The position numbers were made by a program, and so were the translations under genes. Source: Pseudomonadota bacterium (GTDB taxonomy: Bacteria > Pseudomonadota > Alphaproteobacteria > Acetobacterales > Acetobacteraceae). From it: a stretch of DNA of 10,249 nucleotides. Each line of letters starts with the position of its first letter. The stretch's first letter is position 1. The stretch is taken from the NCBI GenBank assembly GCA_021808055.1, contig JAKBCH010000061.1, positions 1 to 10,249 on the forward strand. The letters are read 5' to 3'. Shown here piece by piece: positions 1 to 7,454 of this stretch. Below the pieces are notes generated by a model. That model searched no databases. It was not told the origin of the DNA and saw only the letters and a program-made list of their open reading frames with translations.

Positions 1-451
<451 letters not shown>

Positions 452-458
452 CCGGGCA

Positions 459-486
459 TTGCCAAGCGGCCCGGCATGGTTATTAA
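459..486 (+). promoter_or_regulatory. Candidate sigma-70 type promoter of glnA
   Basis: TTGCCA at 459-464 and TATTAA at 481-486 are separated by 16 bases. They could start a transcript near base 493, giving a leader of about 80 bases before glnA. It lies after the MITE-like element, so glnA could be expressed independently of glnB. I saw no convincing sigma-54 motif (GG-N10-GC type) here. This is a pattern match only. Confidence 0.35.
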
Positions 487-496
487 CATGCCGGGC
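469..496. promoter_or_regulatory. Perfect 10-bp inverted repeat over the candidate glnA -10 box
   Basis: GCCCGGCATG (469-478) and CATGCCGGGC (487-496) are exact reverse complements around the 8-base AT-rich centre GTTATTAA, which contains most of the candidate -10 box. As DNA it could be an operator. As RNA from glnB it would be a stable hairpin, followed after 7 bases by TTTT (504-507), a weak terminator. Bases 451-457 (GCCGGGC) can pair instead with 469-475, so two exclusive folds exist. Its role is not determined. Confidence 0.5.
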
Positions 497-572
497 GCTA
501 CGCTTTTAAAGGCGGGCGCATGGTGCGCTTCGCGGGCCTGAACGGGTAACATTTACACAACGGGGAAATAGC

Positions 573-2003
573 ATGGCTAAGAAGGCCGAGGGCAGCGACG
601 GCGTCGCGAAAGTTCTCAATTTAATCAAGGAGAACGGGGTCGAATATGTCGACCTGCGCTTCACCGATCCCAGGGGCAAGTGGCAGCACACCGCCCAGTA
701 TATCAGCACGGTCGATGAAGATTCTTTAAAGGACGGCTTTATGTTCGATGGTTCCTCCATCGCGGGCTGGAAGGCGATCAACGAGTCGGACATGATCCTG
801 AAGCCGGATCTGGACAGCGCCGTGCTGGACCCCTTCTCCGCCAAGCCGAGCCTGATCCTGTTCTGCGACATTATCGAGCCCGCGACCGGCCAGGGCTATG
901 CCCGCGACCCGCGCTCCACCGCCAAGAAGGCCGAAGCCTATCTGAAGTCCACCGGCATTGGCGACACCGCCTTCATCGGCGCGGAAGCTGAGTTCTTCGT
1001 GTTCGACAACGTGAAGTTCGGCACCGGCGGCAATTTCGGCACCTACCAACTAGACTCCATCGAGGGCCCCGGCTCCAACATGAAGGACTATCCGGAAGGC
1101 AATATGGGCCACCGCCCGGTGGTGAAGGGCGGCTATTTCCCGGTTCCGCCAGTGGACAGCGAAAGCGATCTACGCGCCGAAATGCTCTCCGCCATGGGCG
1201 AGATGGGCCTGCCGATTGAGAAGCATCACCATGAGGTGGCGCAGTCTCAGCACGAGCTGGGCACCAAGTTCGCCACGCTGACGACCATGGCCGACCAGAT
1301 GCAGATTTATAAATACTGCGTCCACAACGTCGCGCATTCCTACGGCAAAACGGCAACCTTCATGCCGAAGCCGATTTATGGCGATAACGGCTCGGGGATG
1401 CACACCCATCTCTCCATCTGGAAAGCCGGCAAGCCGCTTTTCGCGGGCAATGGCTATGCGGACCTCTCCGAGACCTGCCTGTATGCCATCGGCGGCATCA
1501 TCAAGCACGCCAAGGCGATCAACGCGTTCTCGAACCCTTCGACGAACAGCTATAAGCGCTTGATCCCCGGCTTCGAGGCCCCGGTGCTGCTGGCCTATTC
1601 CGCCCGCAACCGTTCCGCTTCCTGCCGTATCCCGTACACGACCAGCCCGAAGGCCAAGCGCGTTGAAGTGCGGTTCCCGGACCCGACCTGCAACCCATAC
1701 CTCTCCTTCTCCGCTATCCTGATGGCAGCTTTGGACGGCATCAAGAACAAGATCCACCCTGGCGACGCCATGGACAAGGATCTCTACGACCTGCCGCCGG
1801 AAGAGCTGAAAGACATCCCGACCGTTTGCGGTTCCTTGCGCGAAGCCATCGGCGCCCTGGAAGCCGACCACGAGTTCCTGCTCGCGGGCGATGTGTTCTC
1901 CAAGGAGCAGATCGAGAGCTATATCGAGCTGAAATGGAAGGAAGTGTATAAGTTCGAACACACCCCGCACCCGGTGGAATTCGAGATGTACTACTCCGCG
2001 TAA
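573..2003 (+). CDS. glnA: Glutamine synthetase type I (GSI-beta)
   Basis: This cytoplasmic dodecameric enzyme joins ammonia to glutamate using ATP and is the main entry point for nitrogen. The 476-residue protein is close to the usual length. Recognisable blocks are the loop [10 protein letters not shown] (about 57-66), the metal-binding [10 protein letters not shown] (about 136-145), [14 protein letters not shown], the ATP-site [10 protein letters not shown], the [17 protein letters not shown] segment and the [12 protein letters not shown] active-site strand. [11 protein letters not shown] holds the adenylylation tyrosine, Tyr405 here (codon 1785-1787), corresponding to Tyr397 of E. coli, so GlnE-type covalent control is expected. 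The ATG at 573 is supported by GGGGA at 562-566, six bases upstream. The gene follows glnB, as is common in alphaproteobacteria, and ends at its own terminator. Confidence 0.98.
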   Translation: MAKKAEGSDGVAKVLNLIKENGVEYVDLRFTDPRGKWQHTAQYISTVDEDSLKDGFMFDGSSIAGWKAINESDMILKPDLDSAVLDPFSAKPSLILFCDIIEPATGQGYARDPRSTAKKAEAYLKSTGIGDTAFIGAEAEFFVFDNVKFGTGGNFGTYQLDSIEGPGSNMKDYPEGNMGHRPVVKGGYFPVPPVDSESDLRAEMLSAMGEMGLPIEKHHHEVAQSQHELGTKFATLTTMADQMQIYKYCVHNVAHSYGKTATFMPKPIYGDNGSGMHTHLSIWKAGKPLFAGNGYADLSETCLYAIGGIIKHAKAINAFSNPSTNSYKRLIPGFEAPVLLAYSARNRSASCRIPYTTSPKAKRVEVRFPDPTCNPYLSFSAILMAALDGIKNKIHPGDAMDKDLYDLPPEELKDIPTVCGSLREAIGALEADHEFLLAGDVFSKEQIESYIELKWKEVYKFEHTPHPVEFEMYYSA

Positions 2004-2019
2004 TTCGCGGATTGCTATA

Positions 2020-2053
2020 GAAAGGCCGTCAGCTTCGCGGGCGGCCTTTCTTA
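2020..2053 (+). terminator. Rho-independent terminator of glnA
   Basis: GAAAGGCCG (2020-2028) pairs perfectly with CGGCCTTTC (2042-2050) around a 13-base loop, starting 17 bases after the glnA stop. The tail is short and only partly T-rich (TTAGTT). There is no T run on the opposite side, so it mainly serves glnA. It abuts the end of the convergent minus-strand gene. Confidence 0.65.
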
Positions 2054-2851
2054 GTTCAATATGTTGTTGCGCTTGATGAGATCGTACAAGAACTGCACTT
2101 TGTGGCCGTAATCCGACCCCGGATGATGGTTGTAGAGTGTATAGGTGCTTTGCTGCGAGATGGAACGCCAGCCGGTAATGGCTTTAACCGTTTTTGCCGG
2201 GGCATATTTGAGAACCATTCCAGGCCGGAGCGGGCCCAGCCTCGTACCGGCGTTCATGTCCTTCAGCACCTGCTCCGTCGTCCCGGCGCGCTTAGCAATT
2301 ATGTAAAGGCTATCGCCCTTCTGGGTGGTAACGGTTTTAACGTTTTTCTTGTCTATGGTTGTTTTCGGTCCCCAGATTGCAGCGTGTTGCAACAGAATGC
2401 CAACGCCAGCGGCAATGTTGTTCTGCGGTGTTAATCCGGCCGAGGCCACCGCGCTCCGCAGGTTGGGCGGCACGATGTCTTGCATTTTATCCTGCTGGCG
2501 CATGAGGTCTGACCAGCCAAGATCCCCCGGATTGGCCGATTGCATGGGGGCTTTTTCCCATTAGTCATGCGGCGCATACGGCCCTGTCTCTGTCCAAATC
2601 ATGGCTTTGACCAGATGCCAATCCAACTGGCTAGAGCCGGGCGTGTTCTGCAAATGGCTGTTATACGCCGAAACGATTGATTGAATGTCTTGATCGTATG
2701 CGTTCCAGGAAAGGGCACGAGCAGGATGAGCACTTCCCTCCACAGCATCGATATCTTTTTGGAGTTGGGTGACATCTTGCGTCGCAAAACGCTGAGCGGG
2801 TTCGGTTCGCGGATATGAGGGGATATTCAGTTCAATGGAAGTCTTTGGCAC
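2051..2851 (-). pseudogene. Transglycosylase-like / LysM protein gene interrupted by an in-frame TAA
   Basis: Read on the minus strand from GTG (2851-2849) to TAA (2053-2051), this is one frame of 267 codons with a single internal TAA at 2563-2561 (codon 97). RBS GGAG (2862-2859) lies seven bases before the GTG. Before the stop, residues 80-90 read LVKAMIWTETG, which resembles the first helix of lysozyme-like folds with a possible catalytic Glu88. After it, the frame continues WEKAPMQSANPGD and then NNIAAGVGILLQ, which resemble the Q-x-x-NPGD and N-I-x-A-G blocks of such enzymes. Codons about 171-219 form a LysM peptidoglycan-binding domain (QKGDSLYIIAKRAGTTEQVL). Similarity on both sides of one stop in one frame means a nonsense mutation rather than two genes. 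No signal peptide is visible. The DNA is AT-richer than its neighbours. Alternatives are a sequencing error or a functional 164-residue C-terminal product from the ATG at 2545. The family call is from motif memory. Confidence 0.7.
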
Positions 2852-2877
2852 AACATAACTCCAAAAAGAGTATGTTA

Positions 2878-2905
2878 TTTATACTAACTAGTATAAGCTG
2901 CGCAA
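2878..2905 (-). promoter_or_regulatory. Promoter with overlapping palindromic operator, upstream of the LysM gene
   Basis: On the minus strand, TTGCGC (2905-2900) and TATAAA (2883-2878) are 16 bases apart, giving a start near 2871, about 20 bases before the GTG start. A palindrome at 2879-2896, TTATACTAACTAGTATAA, has two perfect 8-bp arms around AC. It covers nearly all of the spacer and the -10 box, the classical position for a repressor site. The repressor is not in the window. The promoter match is moderate and the palindrome is exact. Confidence 0.45.
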
Positions 2906-2919
2906 GAACGCTTATCTCC

Positions 2920-3459
2920 TTAGTCTATAGGAATGCCATAGGGATATGGTCCATTCACGTAAGGAAGATTGCAATATAAAATATTTTGAGTTTGTTCGTC
3001 GATATAGATAGATTCATTTTCAAATCCTTTGTAGGGAAAACTCCTGTACTGCCGATAACTGTCAAAACCAACGACAGTCCAATCATAAAATATTCCTTGG
3101 TACGGGTCCGCCTTGGTGGCCTCAGTTTCAGCCTTGGGCTGGTAATAATACAGCCCGACATAAGGAAATGGGCAGCCATTGCTGAGATGATGCAGCTTAA
3201 AAACGATATGGTCGTAATTCTCAAACGGCGTGTGCAGGCTTTTATCCACAATCGTATAAGCCGTCCGGTTGCAGGTAAGAATGCCCGGCGTCCATGAAAT
3301 GGTCCTGGTTCTGATAAACAGCGTTCCCCAGCAGCCCTCCCCCTGGCCGTAAAACAGCCCCGTGAAACGCCCCTTATACGGCCCCGCCAACGCCACGCTT
3401 TGGCCCAGCGGAAACAGCATTGCCATGGCGGCCAGAAGGATTCGTTTGCGGATCATCAT
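2920..3459 (-). CDS. Small exported protein of unknown function, four cysteines, tyrosine-rich
   Basis: I do not recognise the family. The start chosen is the Met codon at 3459. It opens a clear Sec signal peptide: MMIRKR, then hydrophobic ILLAAMAMLFPLG, then VALA before Gly, with cleavage after about residue 25. AAGG lies just upstream. A frame extension to an ATG at 3486 has no good ribosome site and would overlap the candidate -10 box. The mature part of about 154 residues has four cysteines (GEGCWG, LTCNR, NGCPF, LYCNL), enough for two disulfides. It is rich in Tyr, Pro and Gly, especially at the end (YVNGPYPYGIPID). A periplasmic or extracellular location is likely. The gene shares strand and lower GC with the neighbouring LysM gene, and 68 bases separate the two, so both may belong to one acquired block. 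Confidence 0.7.
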   Translation of the reverse strand: MMIRKRILLAAMAMLFPLGQSVALAGPYKGRFTGLFYGQGEGCWGTLFIRTRTISWTPGILTCNRTAYTIVDKSLHTPFENYDHIVFKLHHLSNGCPFPYVGLYYYQPKAETEATKADPYQGIFYDWTVVGFDSYRQYRSFPYKGFENESIYIDEQTQNILYCNLPYVNGPYPYGIPID

Positions 3460-3597
3460 TATGCCTTGCGAAAAATGAGCAACCATAGGTTGCAGAGGCG
3501 AATCCCGTCAAAGAGGTTCATTTGGAAACGGCGCGCCCCTGCTTTGCCACGGCGATAATTGCGTTTCCCGCCCTGGGCCTCTAAATCCCCGCTTCTC
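3460..3597. other. Divergent intergenic region between the exported-protein gene and queE
   Basis: This 138-base gap must hold promoters for both directions. A minus-strand promoter is proposed at 3482-3511. On the plus strand there is GATAAT at 3554-3559, a possible -10 box 38 bases before queE, but no acceptable -35 box at 16-18 bases. I saw no preQ1 riboswitch fold, terminator or repeat. Confidence 0.4.
3482..3511 (-). promoter_or_regulatory. Candidate promoter of the exported-protein gene
   Basis: On the minus strand, TTGACG (3511-3506) and TATGGT (3487-3482) are 18 bases apart. Transcription would start near 3475, about 16 bases before the chosen ATG at 3459. This also argues against a start at 3486. 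Pattern match only. Confidence 0.4.
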
Positions 3598-4230
3598 ATG
3601 GCCTATAGCGTTAAAGAGATTTTCTACACCTTGCAGGGCGAGGGCCGGAATGCCGGCCGCGCGGCGGTGTTCTGCCGTTTTGCCGGGTGCAATTTATGGT
3701 CCGGGCGCGAGGAAGACCGCGAAACCGCAACCTGCAAGTTTTGCGATACGGATTTTGTGGGCATTAACGGCACCGGCGGCGGGCGCATTGCCACGGCGCG
3801 AAACCTGGCCGATGCCATCGCCGCCGCCTGGGCGGGCGATACAGCCAACAAGCTGGTGGTGCTAACGGGCGGGGAGCCACTTTTGCAGGTGGATGCGGCG
3901 CTGGTAACAGCCCTGCACACGGCCGGGTTCGAGATTGCGGTGGAAACCAATGGCACCATCTCCCCGCCAGAGGGGATAGACTGGCTATGCGTCAGCCCCA
4001 AAGCTGGCGCGGCTTTGGCGGTGGAGCGCGGCGATGAGCTGAAACTGGTGTTTCCGCAGGCGGGCGCTGAACCGGAACGGTTTGCAGCCCTTGGCTTCAC
4101 CCATTTCCTGCTGCAACCGATGGATGGCCCCGACCAAGTCGCCAACACGCAGGCGGCGGTGGCTTTCTGCATGGCCAACCCGCAATGGCGGCTCTGCCTG
4201 CAAACGCATAAATTTTTGGGAATCCGTTGA
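3598..4230 (+). CDS. queE: 7-carboxy-7-deazaguanine synthase (radical SAM)
   Basis: QueE converts 6-carboxy-5,6,7,8-tetrahydropterin to 7-carboxy-7-deazaguanine, the ring contraction in queuosine precursor synthesis, using a [4Fe-4S] cluster, SAM and Mg2+. The 210-residue protein opens [19 protein letters not shown], typical of the family. The cluster cysteines are Cys31, Cys46 and Cys49, a CX14CX2C spacing instead of the standard CX3CX2C. This variant is known in QueE of Burkholderia multivorans. TGGEPLLQ (about 90-97) and ETNGT (116-120) are the SAM-binding motifs, and [10 protein letters not shown] closes the protein. The ATG at 3598 fits the family N-terminus. No clear Shine-Dalgarno precedes it, and an in-frame TTG at 3559 would add 13 unconserved residues. 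It is the first gene of the queEDC unit and shares one base with queD. Confidence 0.95.
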   Translation: MAYSVKEIFYTLQGEGRNAGRAAVFCRFAGCNLWSGREEDRETATCKFCDTDFVGINGTGGGRIATARNLADAIAAAWAGDTANKLVVLTGGEPLLQVDAALVTALHTAGFEIAVETNGTISPPEGIDWLCVSPKAGAALAVERGDELKLVFPQAGAEPERFAALGFTHFLLQPMDGPDQVANTQAAVAFCMANPQWRLCLQTHKFLGIR

Positions 4231-4601
4231 TGTACGAGCTGAGCAAGCAATTCATCTTCGACGCCGCGCACACGCTGAATCGCAAGATCGAGGCGGAGTC
4301 CAGCCGCCGTATCCATGGCCATACCTATCTGGCGGAGGTGACGATACGCGGCCACGCCGACCCCGCCACCGGCATGGTGATGGATGTGGGGCTACTGGGG
4401 CGGCTGCTGGAAACCACCCGCGACGCGCTGGACCACCGCTTTCTGGACGAGGTGCCAGACCTTGGCCCCGCGACCATGGAAAATCTCTGTGCGTGGATTT
4501 GGGCGCGCCTTGCCCCCGCCTGCCCTGCCTTGCACCGGGTGAGTATCTCGCGCGCCTCCAACCAGGATCGCTGCACCTATTTTGGGCCGGAAGCCGCATG
4601 A
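4230..4601 (+). CDS. queD: QueD-like 6-carboxytetrahydropterin synthase (PTPS fold) lacking the usual catalytic Cys
   Basis: QueD turns 7,8-dihydroneopterin triphosphate into 6-carboxytetrahydropterin, the substrate of QueE. The 123-residue protein has the expected zinc ligands His14 (FDAAHTL), His29 and His31 (IHGHTY), and the Asp-His pair Asp68-His69 ([10 protein letters not shown]). Two positions differ from E. coli QueD. The residue four before the HGH motif, Cys27 in E. coli, is Ser25 here. The late Glu of the VKET motif, which holds the pterin, aligns with Ala or Arg (VSISRAS). I believe related alphaproteobacterial proteins share this form, but I could not check. Its position between queE and queC makes the queuosine role likely despite the changes. 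The ATG shares its A with the queE TGA, which implies translational coupling. The ATGA at the end overlaps queC. Confidence 0.88.
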   Translation: MYELSKQFIFDAAHTLNRKIEAESSRRIHGHTYLAEVTIRGHADPATGMVMDVGLLGRLLETTRDALDHRFLDEVPDLGPATMENLCAWIWARLAPACPALHRVSISRASNQDRCTYFGPEAA

Positions 4602-5335
4602 GCTTGGACCCGAACGCCGCCTTGGTGCTGTTTTCCGGCGGGCAGGATTCCGCCACCTGCCTCGCCTGGGCGCTTTCACGCTTCAACCGGGTGGAGACGC
4701 TGGGCTTTGATTACGGCCAGCGCCACCGGGTGGAGCTGGATGTGCGCGCGCCTTTGCGCGAGGCCATGGCCGGGCTCACCGCTGGCTGGGCGGAAAAGCT
4801 GGGAGAGGATCATATGATCGACCTCTCCGTGCTGGGGCAGATCAGCGATACGGCTCTCACCAAAGATGCCGAAATCGCCATGCAGGCGAACGGGCTGCCG
4901 AATACGTTTGTTCCAGGGCGGAACTTGCTGTTCTTCACCTTCGCCGCCGCCATCGCCTATCGGCGTGGCATCAAGCATATCGTCACCGGTGTGTGCGAGA
5001 CCGATTATTCCGGTTACCCGGATTGCCGGGACGACACGGTGAAGGCGTTGCAGGCCGCCCTTAATCTCGGCATGGAAAGCCGCTTTGTGCTGCACACACC
5101 GCTGATGTGGATCGACAAGGCCAAGACCTGGGAGATGGCGCGGGAGCTGGGCGGGGATGGGCTGGTGGAGCTGATCCGCACAGGCTCGCATAGCTGTTAC
5201 CAGGGCAAGCGGGAGACATTGCATGATTGGGGCTATGGCTGCGGCACCTGCCCGGCCTGCGAATTGCGCGCCCAGGGCTGGGAGAGGTTCCGCGCCGAAT
5301 CCCCCTTGCCCTTTTCCGCCCCTCGGCGTACATAA
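4598..5335 (+). CDS. queC: 7-cyano-7-deazaguanine (preQ0) synthase
   Basis: QueC uses ATP and ammonia to convert 7-carboxy-7-deazaguanine to preQ0, completing the part of the queuosine pathway encoded here. The protein has 245 residues. The PP-loop SGGQDS at 13-18 activates the carboxylate. [10 protein letters not shown] (about 104-113) and [14 protein letters not shown] (133-146) are family blocks. The structural zinc is bound by Cys200, Cys215, Cys218 and Cys221 (SCYQG, then GCGTCPAC). The start ATG overlaps the queD stop by four bases. No queF, tgt or queA lies in the window, so later steps are encoded elsewhere. The last codons overlap a candidate promoter for the rimP operon. Confidence 0.97.
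   Translation: MSLDPNAALVLFSGGQDSATCLAWALSRFNRVETLGFDYGQRHRVELDVRAPLREAMAGLTAGWAEKLGEDHMIDLSVLGQISDTALTKDAEIAMQANGLPNTFVPGRNLLFFTFAAAIAYRRGIKHIVTGVCETDYSGYPDCRDDTVKALQAALNLGMESRFVLHTPLMWIDKAKTWEMARELGGDGLVELIRTGSHSCYQGKRETLHDWGYGCGTCPACELRAQGWERFRAESPLPFSAPRRT
5306..5334 (+). promoter_or_regulatory. Candidate promoter for the rimP-nusA-infB operon inside the end of queC
   Basis: TTGCCC (5306-5311) and TACATA (5329-5334) are exactly 17 bases apart. Transcription would begin near 5341 and run through the intrinsic terminator at 5364-5389 before reaching rimP. Either the terminator acts as an attenuator for this transcript or the true promoter lies elsewhere. Weak to moderate match. Confidence 0.3.
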
Positions 5336-5363
5336 GCGCCAACAAATACCCGCTGTTTCACAG

Positions 5364-5389
5364 GGTGGCCTTAACGGGCCGCCTTTTTT
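5364..5389 (+). terminator. Rho-independent terminator after queC, just before rimP
   Basis: GGTGGCC (5364-5370) pairs with GGCCGCC (5377-5383), with one G-U pair and a six-base loop TTAACG. Six T residues follow (5384-5389). It lies 28 bases after the queC stop and only 14 bases before the proposed rimP start. This is the strongest intrinsic terminator in the window. Confidence 0.85.
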
Positions 5390-5403
5390 ATTGGATTTTT
5401 GGC

Positions 5404-5928
5404 TTGTCAGAAAACCGCCCGACCCATACTGGCCTTGAGGGCCGCATTGCCGACATGATCGTCGAGCCGCTGGAAGCCCAGGGCTATGAACTGGTCCGCG
5501 TGCAGGTGATGGGCACCGAAACGCCGACCGTGCAGATCATGGCCGACCGCGCCGATGGTACTGGCTTCACGGTGGAGGATTGCGAGAAAATCTCCCGCCT
5601 GCTTTCCGCCGTGCTGGATGTGGAAGACCCGATCAACAGCGCCTGGCATCTGGAGGTTTCCTCCGCCGGCATCGACCGGCCGCTGACCCGCACCAAGGAT
5701 TTCAACGCCTATGCCGGGTTTGAGGCACGCATCGAGCTGAATTTCCCAGATGCGGCGAACCGCAAACGCTATACCGGCAAGCTGGTCGGCGCTGATGTCA
5801 CCACCGCGAAACTCGCCCTGGAAAATGGCGAGACCGTCGAGATCGCTCGTGATAATATCCGCAAGGCCAAGCTGTTGCTGACCGACGCGCTAATTGCCTT
5901 CACCACCCAACCCAAAGTGACAAATTAG
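5404..5928 (+). CDS. rimP: Ribosome maturation factor RimP
   Basis: RimP binds the small-subunit precursor and is needed for efficient 30S maturation. The protein of about 174 residues shows the family blocks LEGRIADMIVEPLEAQGYELVRV, then the central VEDCEKISRLLSAVLDVEDPI and LEVSSAGIDRPL (the most conserved motif), followed by a C-terminal SH3-like part ending ENGETVEIARDNIRKAKL. The conserved N-terminus needs a start before the first in-frame ATG at 5455, which would cut it off. TTG at 5404 is the only plausible codon between the terminator and the conserved region, with GGA at 5393-5395 as a weak ribosome site. It heads the conserved rimP-nusA-infB unit, eight bases before nusA. Confidence 0.93.
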   Translation: MSENRPTHTGLEGRIADMIVEPLEAQGYELVRVQVMGTETPTVQIMADRADGTGFTVEDCEKISRLLSAVLDVEDPINSAWHLEVSSAGIDRPLTRTKDFNAYAGFEARIELNFPDAANRKRYTGKLVGADVTTAKLALENGETVEIARDNIRKAKLLLTDALIAFTTQPKVTN

Positions 5929-5936
5929 AGGATCAC

Positions 5937-7454
5937 ATGGACACCTCCGTCAACCGCCCGGAATTATTGCTCGTTGCAGATGCCGTGGCCCGCGAAAAGC
6001 AGATCGAACGTGAGGACGTGCTGGAGGCGATGGAGCAGGCCATCCAGAAAGCCGGGCGCGCCAAATATGGGCACGAGAAGGATATTCGCGCCACCATCGA
6101 CCGTAAAACCGGCGATGTGCGCCTCTCCCGCTGGACCGAGATCGTGGAGGTGGTGGAGAATGAAGAAACGCAGATCCCCGTCGCCATTTCAAAAAAATTC
6201 GCGCCCGAGAAGGAAGTGGGTGACCATCTCGTTGACCCGCTGCCGCCCATCGATTTCGGGCGTATCGCCGCGCAGACCGCCAAGCAGGTGATCGTGCAGC
6301 GCGTGCGCGAATATGAGCGTTCCAAGCAGTTCAACGAGTTCAAGGACCGCGTGGGCGAGGTTATCAACGGTGTGGTCAAACGCACTGAATACGGCAACCT
6401 GATGGTCGATCTCGGCCGGGCCGAGGCGCTGCTGCGCCGCGATGAATGCATCCCCCGCGAGAACCTGAAAAACGGCGACCGCGTGCGCGCTTACATCTAC
6501 GATGTGCGCGAGGAACCGCGCGGCCCGCAGATTTTCCTCTCCCGCAGCCATCCTGGCTTCCTGGCCAAGCTGTTCGCGCAGGAAGTGCCGGAAATTTACG
6601 ACGGCATCATCGAGATCAAAGCCGTTTCCCGCGACCCTGGCAGCCGCGCGAAAATGGCCGTCATCTCGCGCGATGCCTCCATCGACCCTGTTGGTGCCTG
6701 CGTGGGTATGCGCGGCTCGCGCGTGCAGGCGGTGGTGGCCGAGCTCCAGGGTGAAAAGGTCGATATCATCCCCTGGTCCCCCAACGTCGCCACCTTCGTG
6801 GTGAATGCGCTGGCCCCGGCTGAGGTTTCCAAGGTGGTGATGGATGAGGATGCCGGGCGGGTCGAGGTTGTGGTGCCGGATAGCCAGCTTTCGCTCGCCA
6901 TCGGCCGCCGTGGCCAGAATGTGCGTCTTGCCTCGCAGCTTACCCGCTGGGATATCGATATCCTTACGGAAGCCGAGGAATCCGAGCGCCGCCAGGAAGA
7001 ATTCCGTCGCAAGACCGGCCTGTTTGTGGAGGCGCTGGATGTGGACGACGTGATCGCCGGATTGCTGGTGCAGGAAGGCTTCGAGTCGATCGAGGACCTG
7101 ATCACCACACCGGAAGACGAAATCGCCACCATCGAAGGCTTCGATGAGAATGTCGCCATCGAGCTGGCCCGCCGCGCCACAACCTTCCTGGAACGCCAGG
7201 CGAGTGAGCAGGAGGAAAAACGCGTGGCTTTGGGTGTGTCTGACGACATCGCCGCCATCGAAATTTTCTCCGCCGCAGACCTCATCGTGCTGGGCGAGAA
7301 GGGTGTGAAAACGCTGGATGACCTGGCCGATCTCGCTGGCGATGAGCTGGTGGAGATCCTCGGCACCGAGGTGATCAACGAAGAGCAGGCCAATGAGATC
7401 ATCATGGCCGCGCGCGCGCATTGGTTCGAAGGGGAGGACGGCAACGCAGCCTGA
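5937..7454 (+). CDS. nusA: Transcription termination/antitermination factor NusA
   Basis: NusA binds RNA polymerase and nascent RNA and modulates pausing, termination and antitermination. The 505 residues show the usual order: an N-terminal polymerase-binding domain (about 1-130), an S1 domain (about 137-202, [21 protein letters not shown]), KH1 with the GMRG loop at 257-260, KH2 with GRRG at 323-326, and an acidic C-terminus with two helix-hairpin-helix repeats (about 365-420 and 438-495). The C-terminal repeats are typical of proteobacterial NusA. The ATG at 5937 follows AGAGGA (5927-5932), which overlaps the rimP stop, so the two genes are translated as neighbours in one operon. No key motif is missing. 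Confidence 0.98.
   Translation: MDTSVNRPELLLVADAVAREKQIEREDVLEAMEQAIQKAGRAKYGHEKDIRATIDRKTGDVRLSRWTEIVEVVENEETQIPVAISKKFAPEKEVGDHLVDPLPPIDFGRIAAQTAKQVIVQRVREYERSKQFNEFKDRVGEVINGVVKRTEYGNLMVDLGRAEALLRRDECIPRENLKNGDRVRAYIYDVREEPRGPQIFLSRSHPGFLAKLFAQEVPEIYDGIIEIKAVSRDPGSRAKMAVISRDASIDPVGACVGMRGSRVQAVVAELQGEKVDIIPWSPNVATFVVNALAPAEVSKVVMDEDAGRVEVVVPDSQLSLAIGRRGQNVRLASQLTRWDIDILTEAEESERRQEEFRRKTGLFVEALDVDDVIAGLLVQEGFESIEDLITTPEDEIATIEGFDENVAIELARRATTFLERQASEQEEKRVALGVSDDIAAIEIFSAADLIVLGEKGVKTLDDLADLAGDELVEILGTEVINEEQANEIIMAARAHWFEGEDGNAA

Noticed and set aside
452..572. Sigma-54 promoter or NtrC site for glnA
   Set aside because: I looked for GG-N10-GC type -24/-12 elements and for TGCACC/GGTGCA half-sites and found no acceptable match.
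1170..1970. A 266-codon minus-strand frame inside glnA
   Set aside because: It shadows conserved glnA blocks and has no recognisable domain or own ribosome site.
2102..2564. Plus-strand open frames between glnA and queE
   Set aside because: They lie antisense to the LysM domain and transglycosylase-like part, which give meaningful protein on the minus strand.
3460..3597. preQ1 riboswitch upstream of queE
   Set aside because: No short GC hairpin followed by an A-rich pseudoknot tail was visible, and preQ1 riboswitches are not expected before preQ0 synthesis genes in this group.
4082..4597. Long upstream extension of the queC frame
   Set aside because: The frame is open through queE and queD, but the translation there is Arg/Pro-rich noise. 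The real start is the ATG at 4598 with ATGA coupling to queD.
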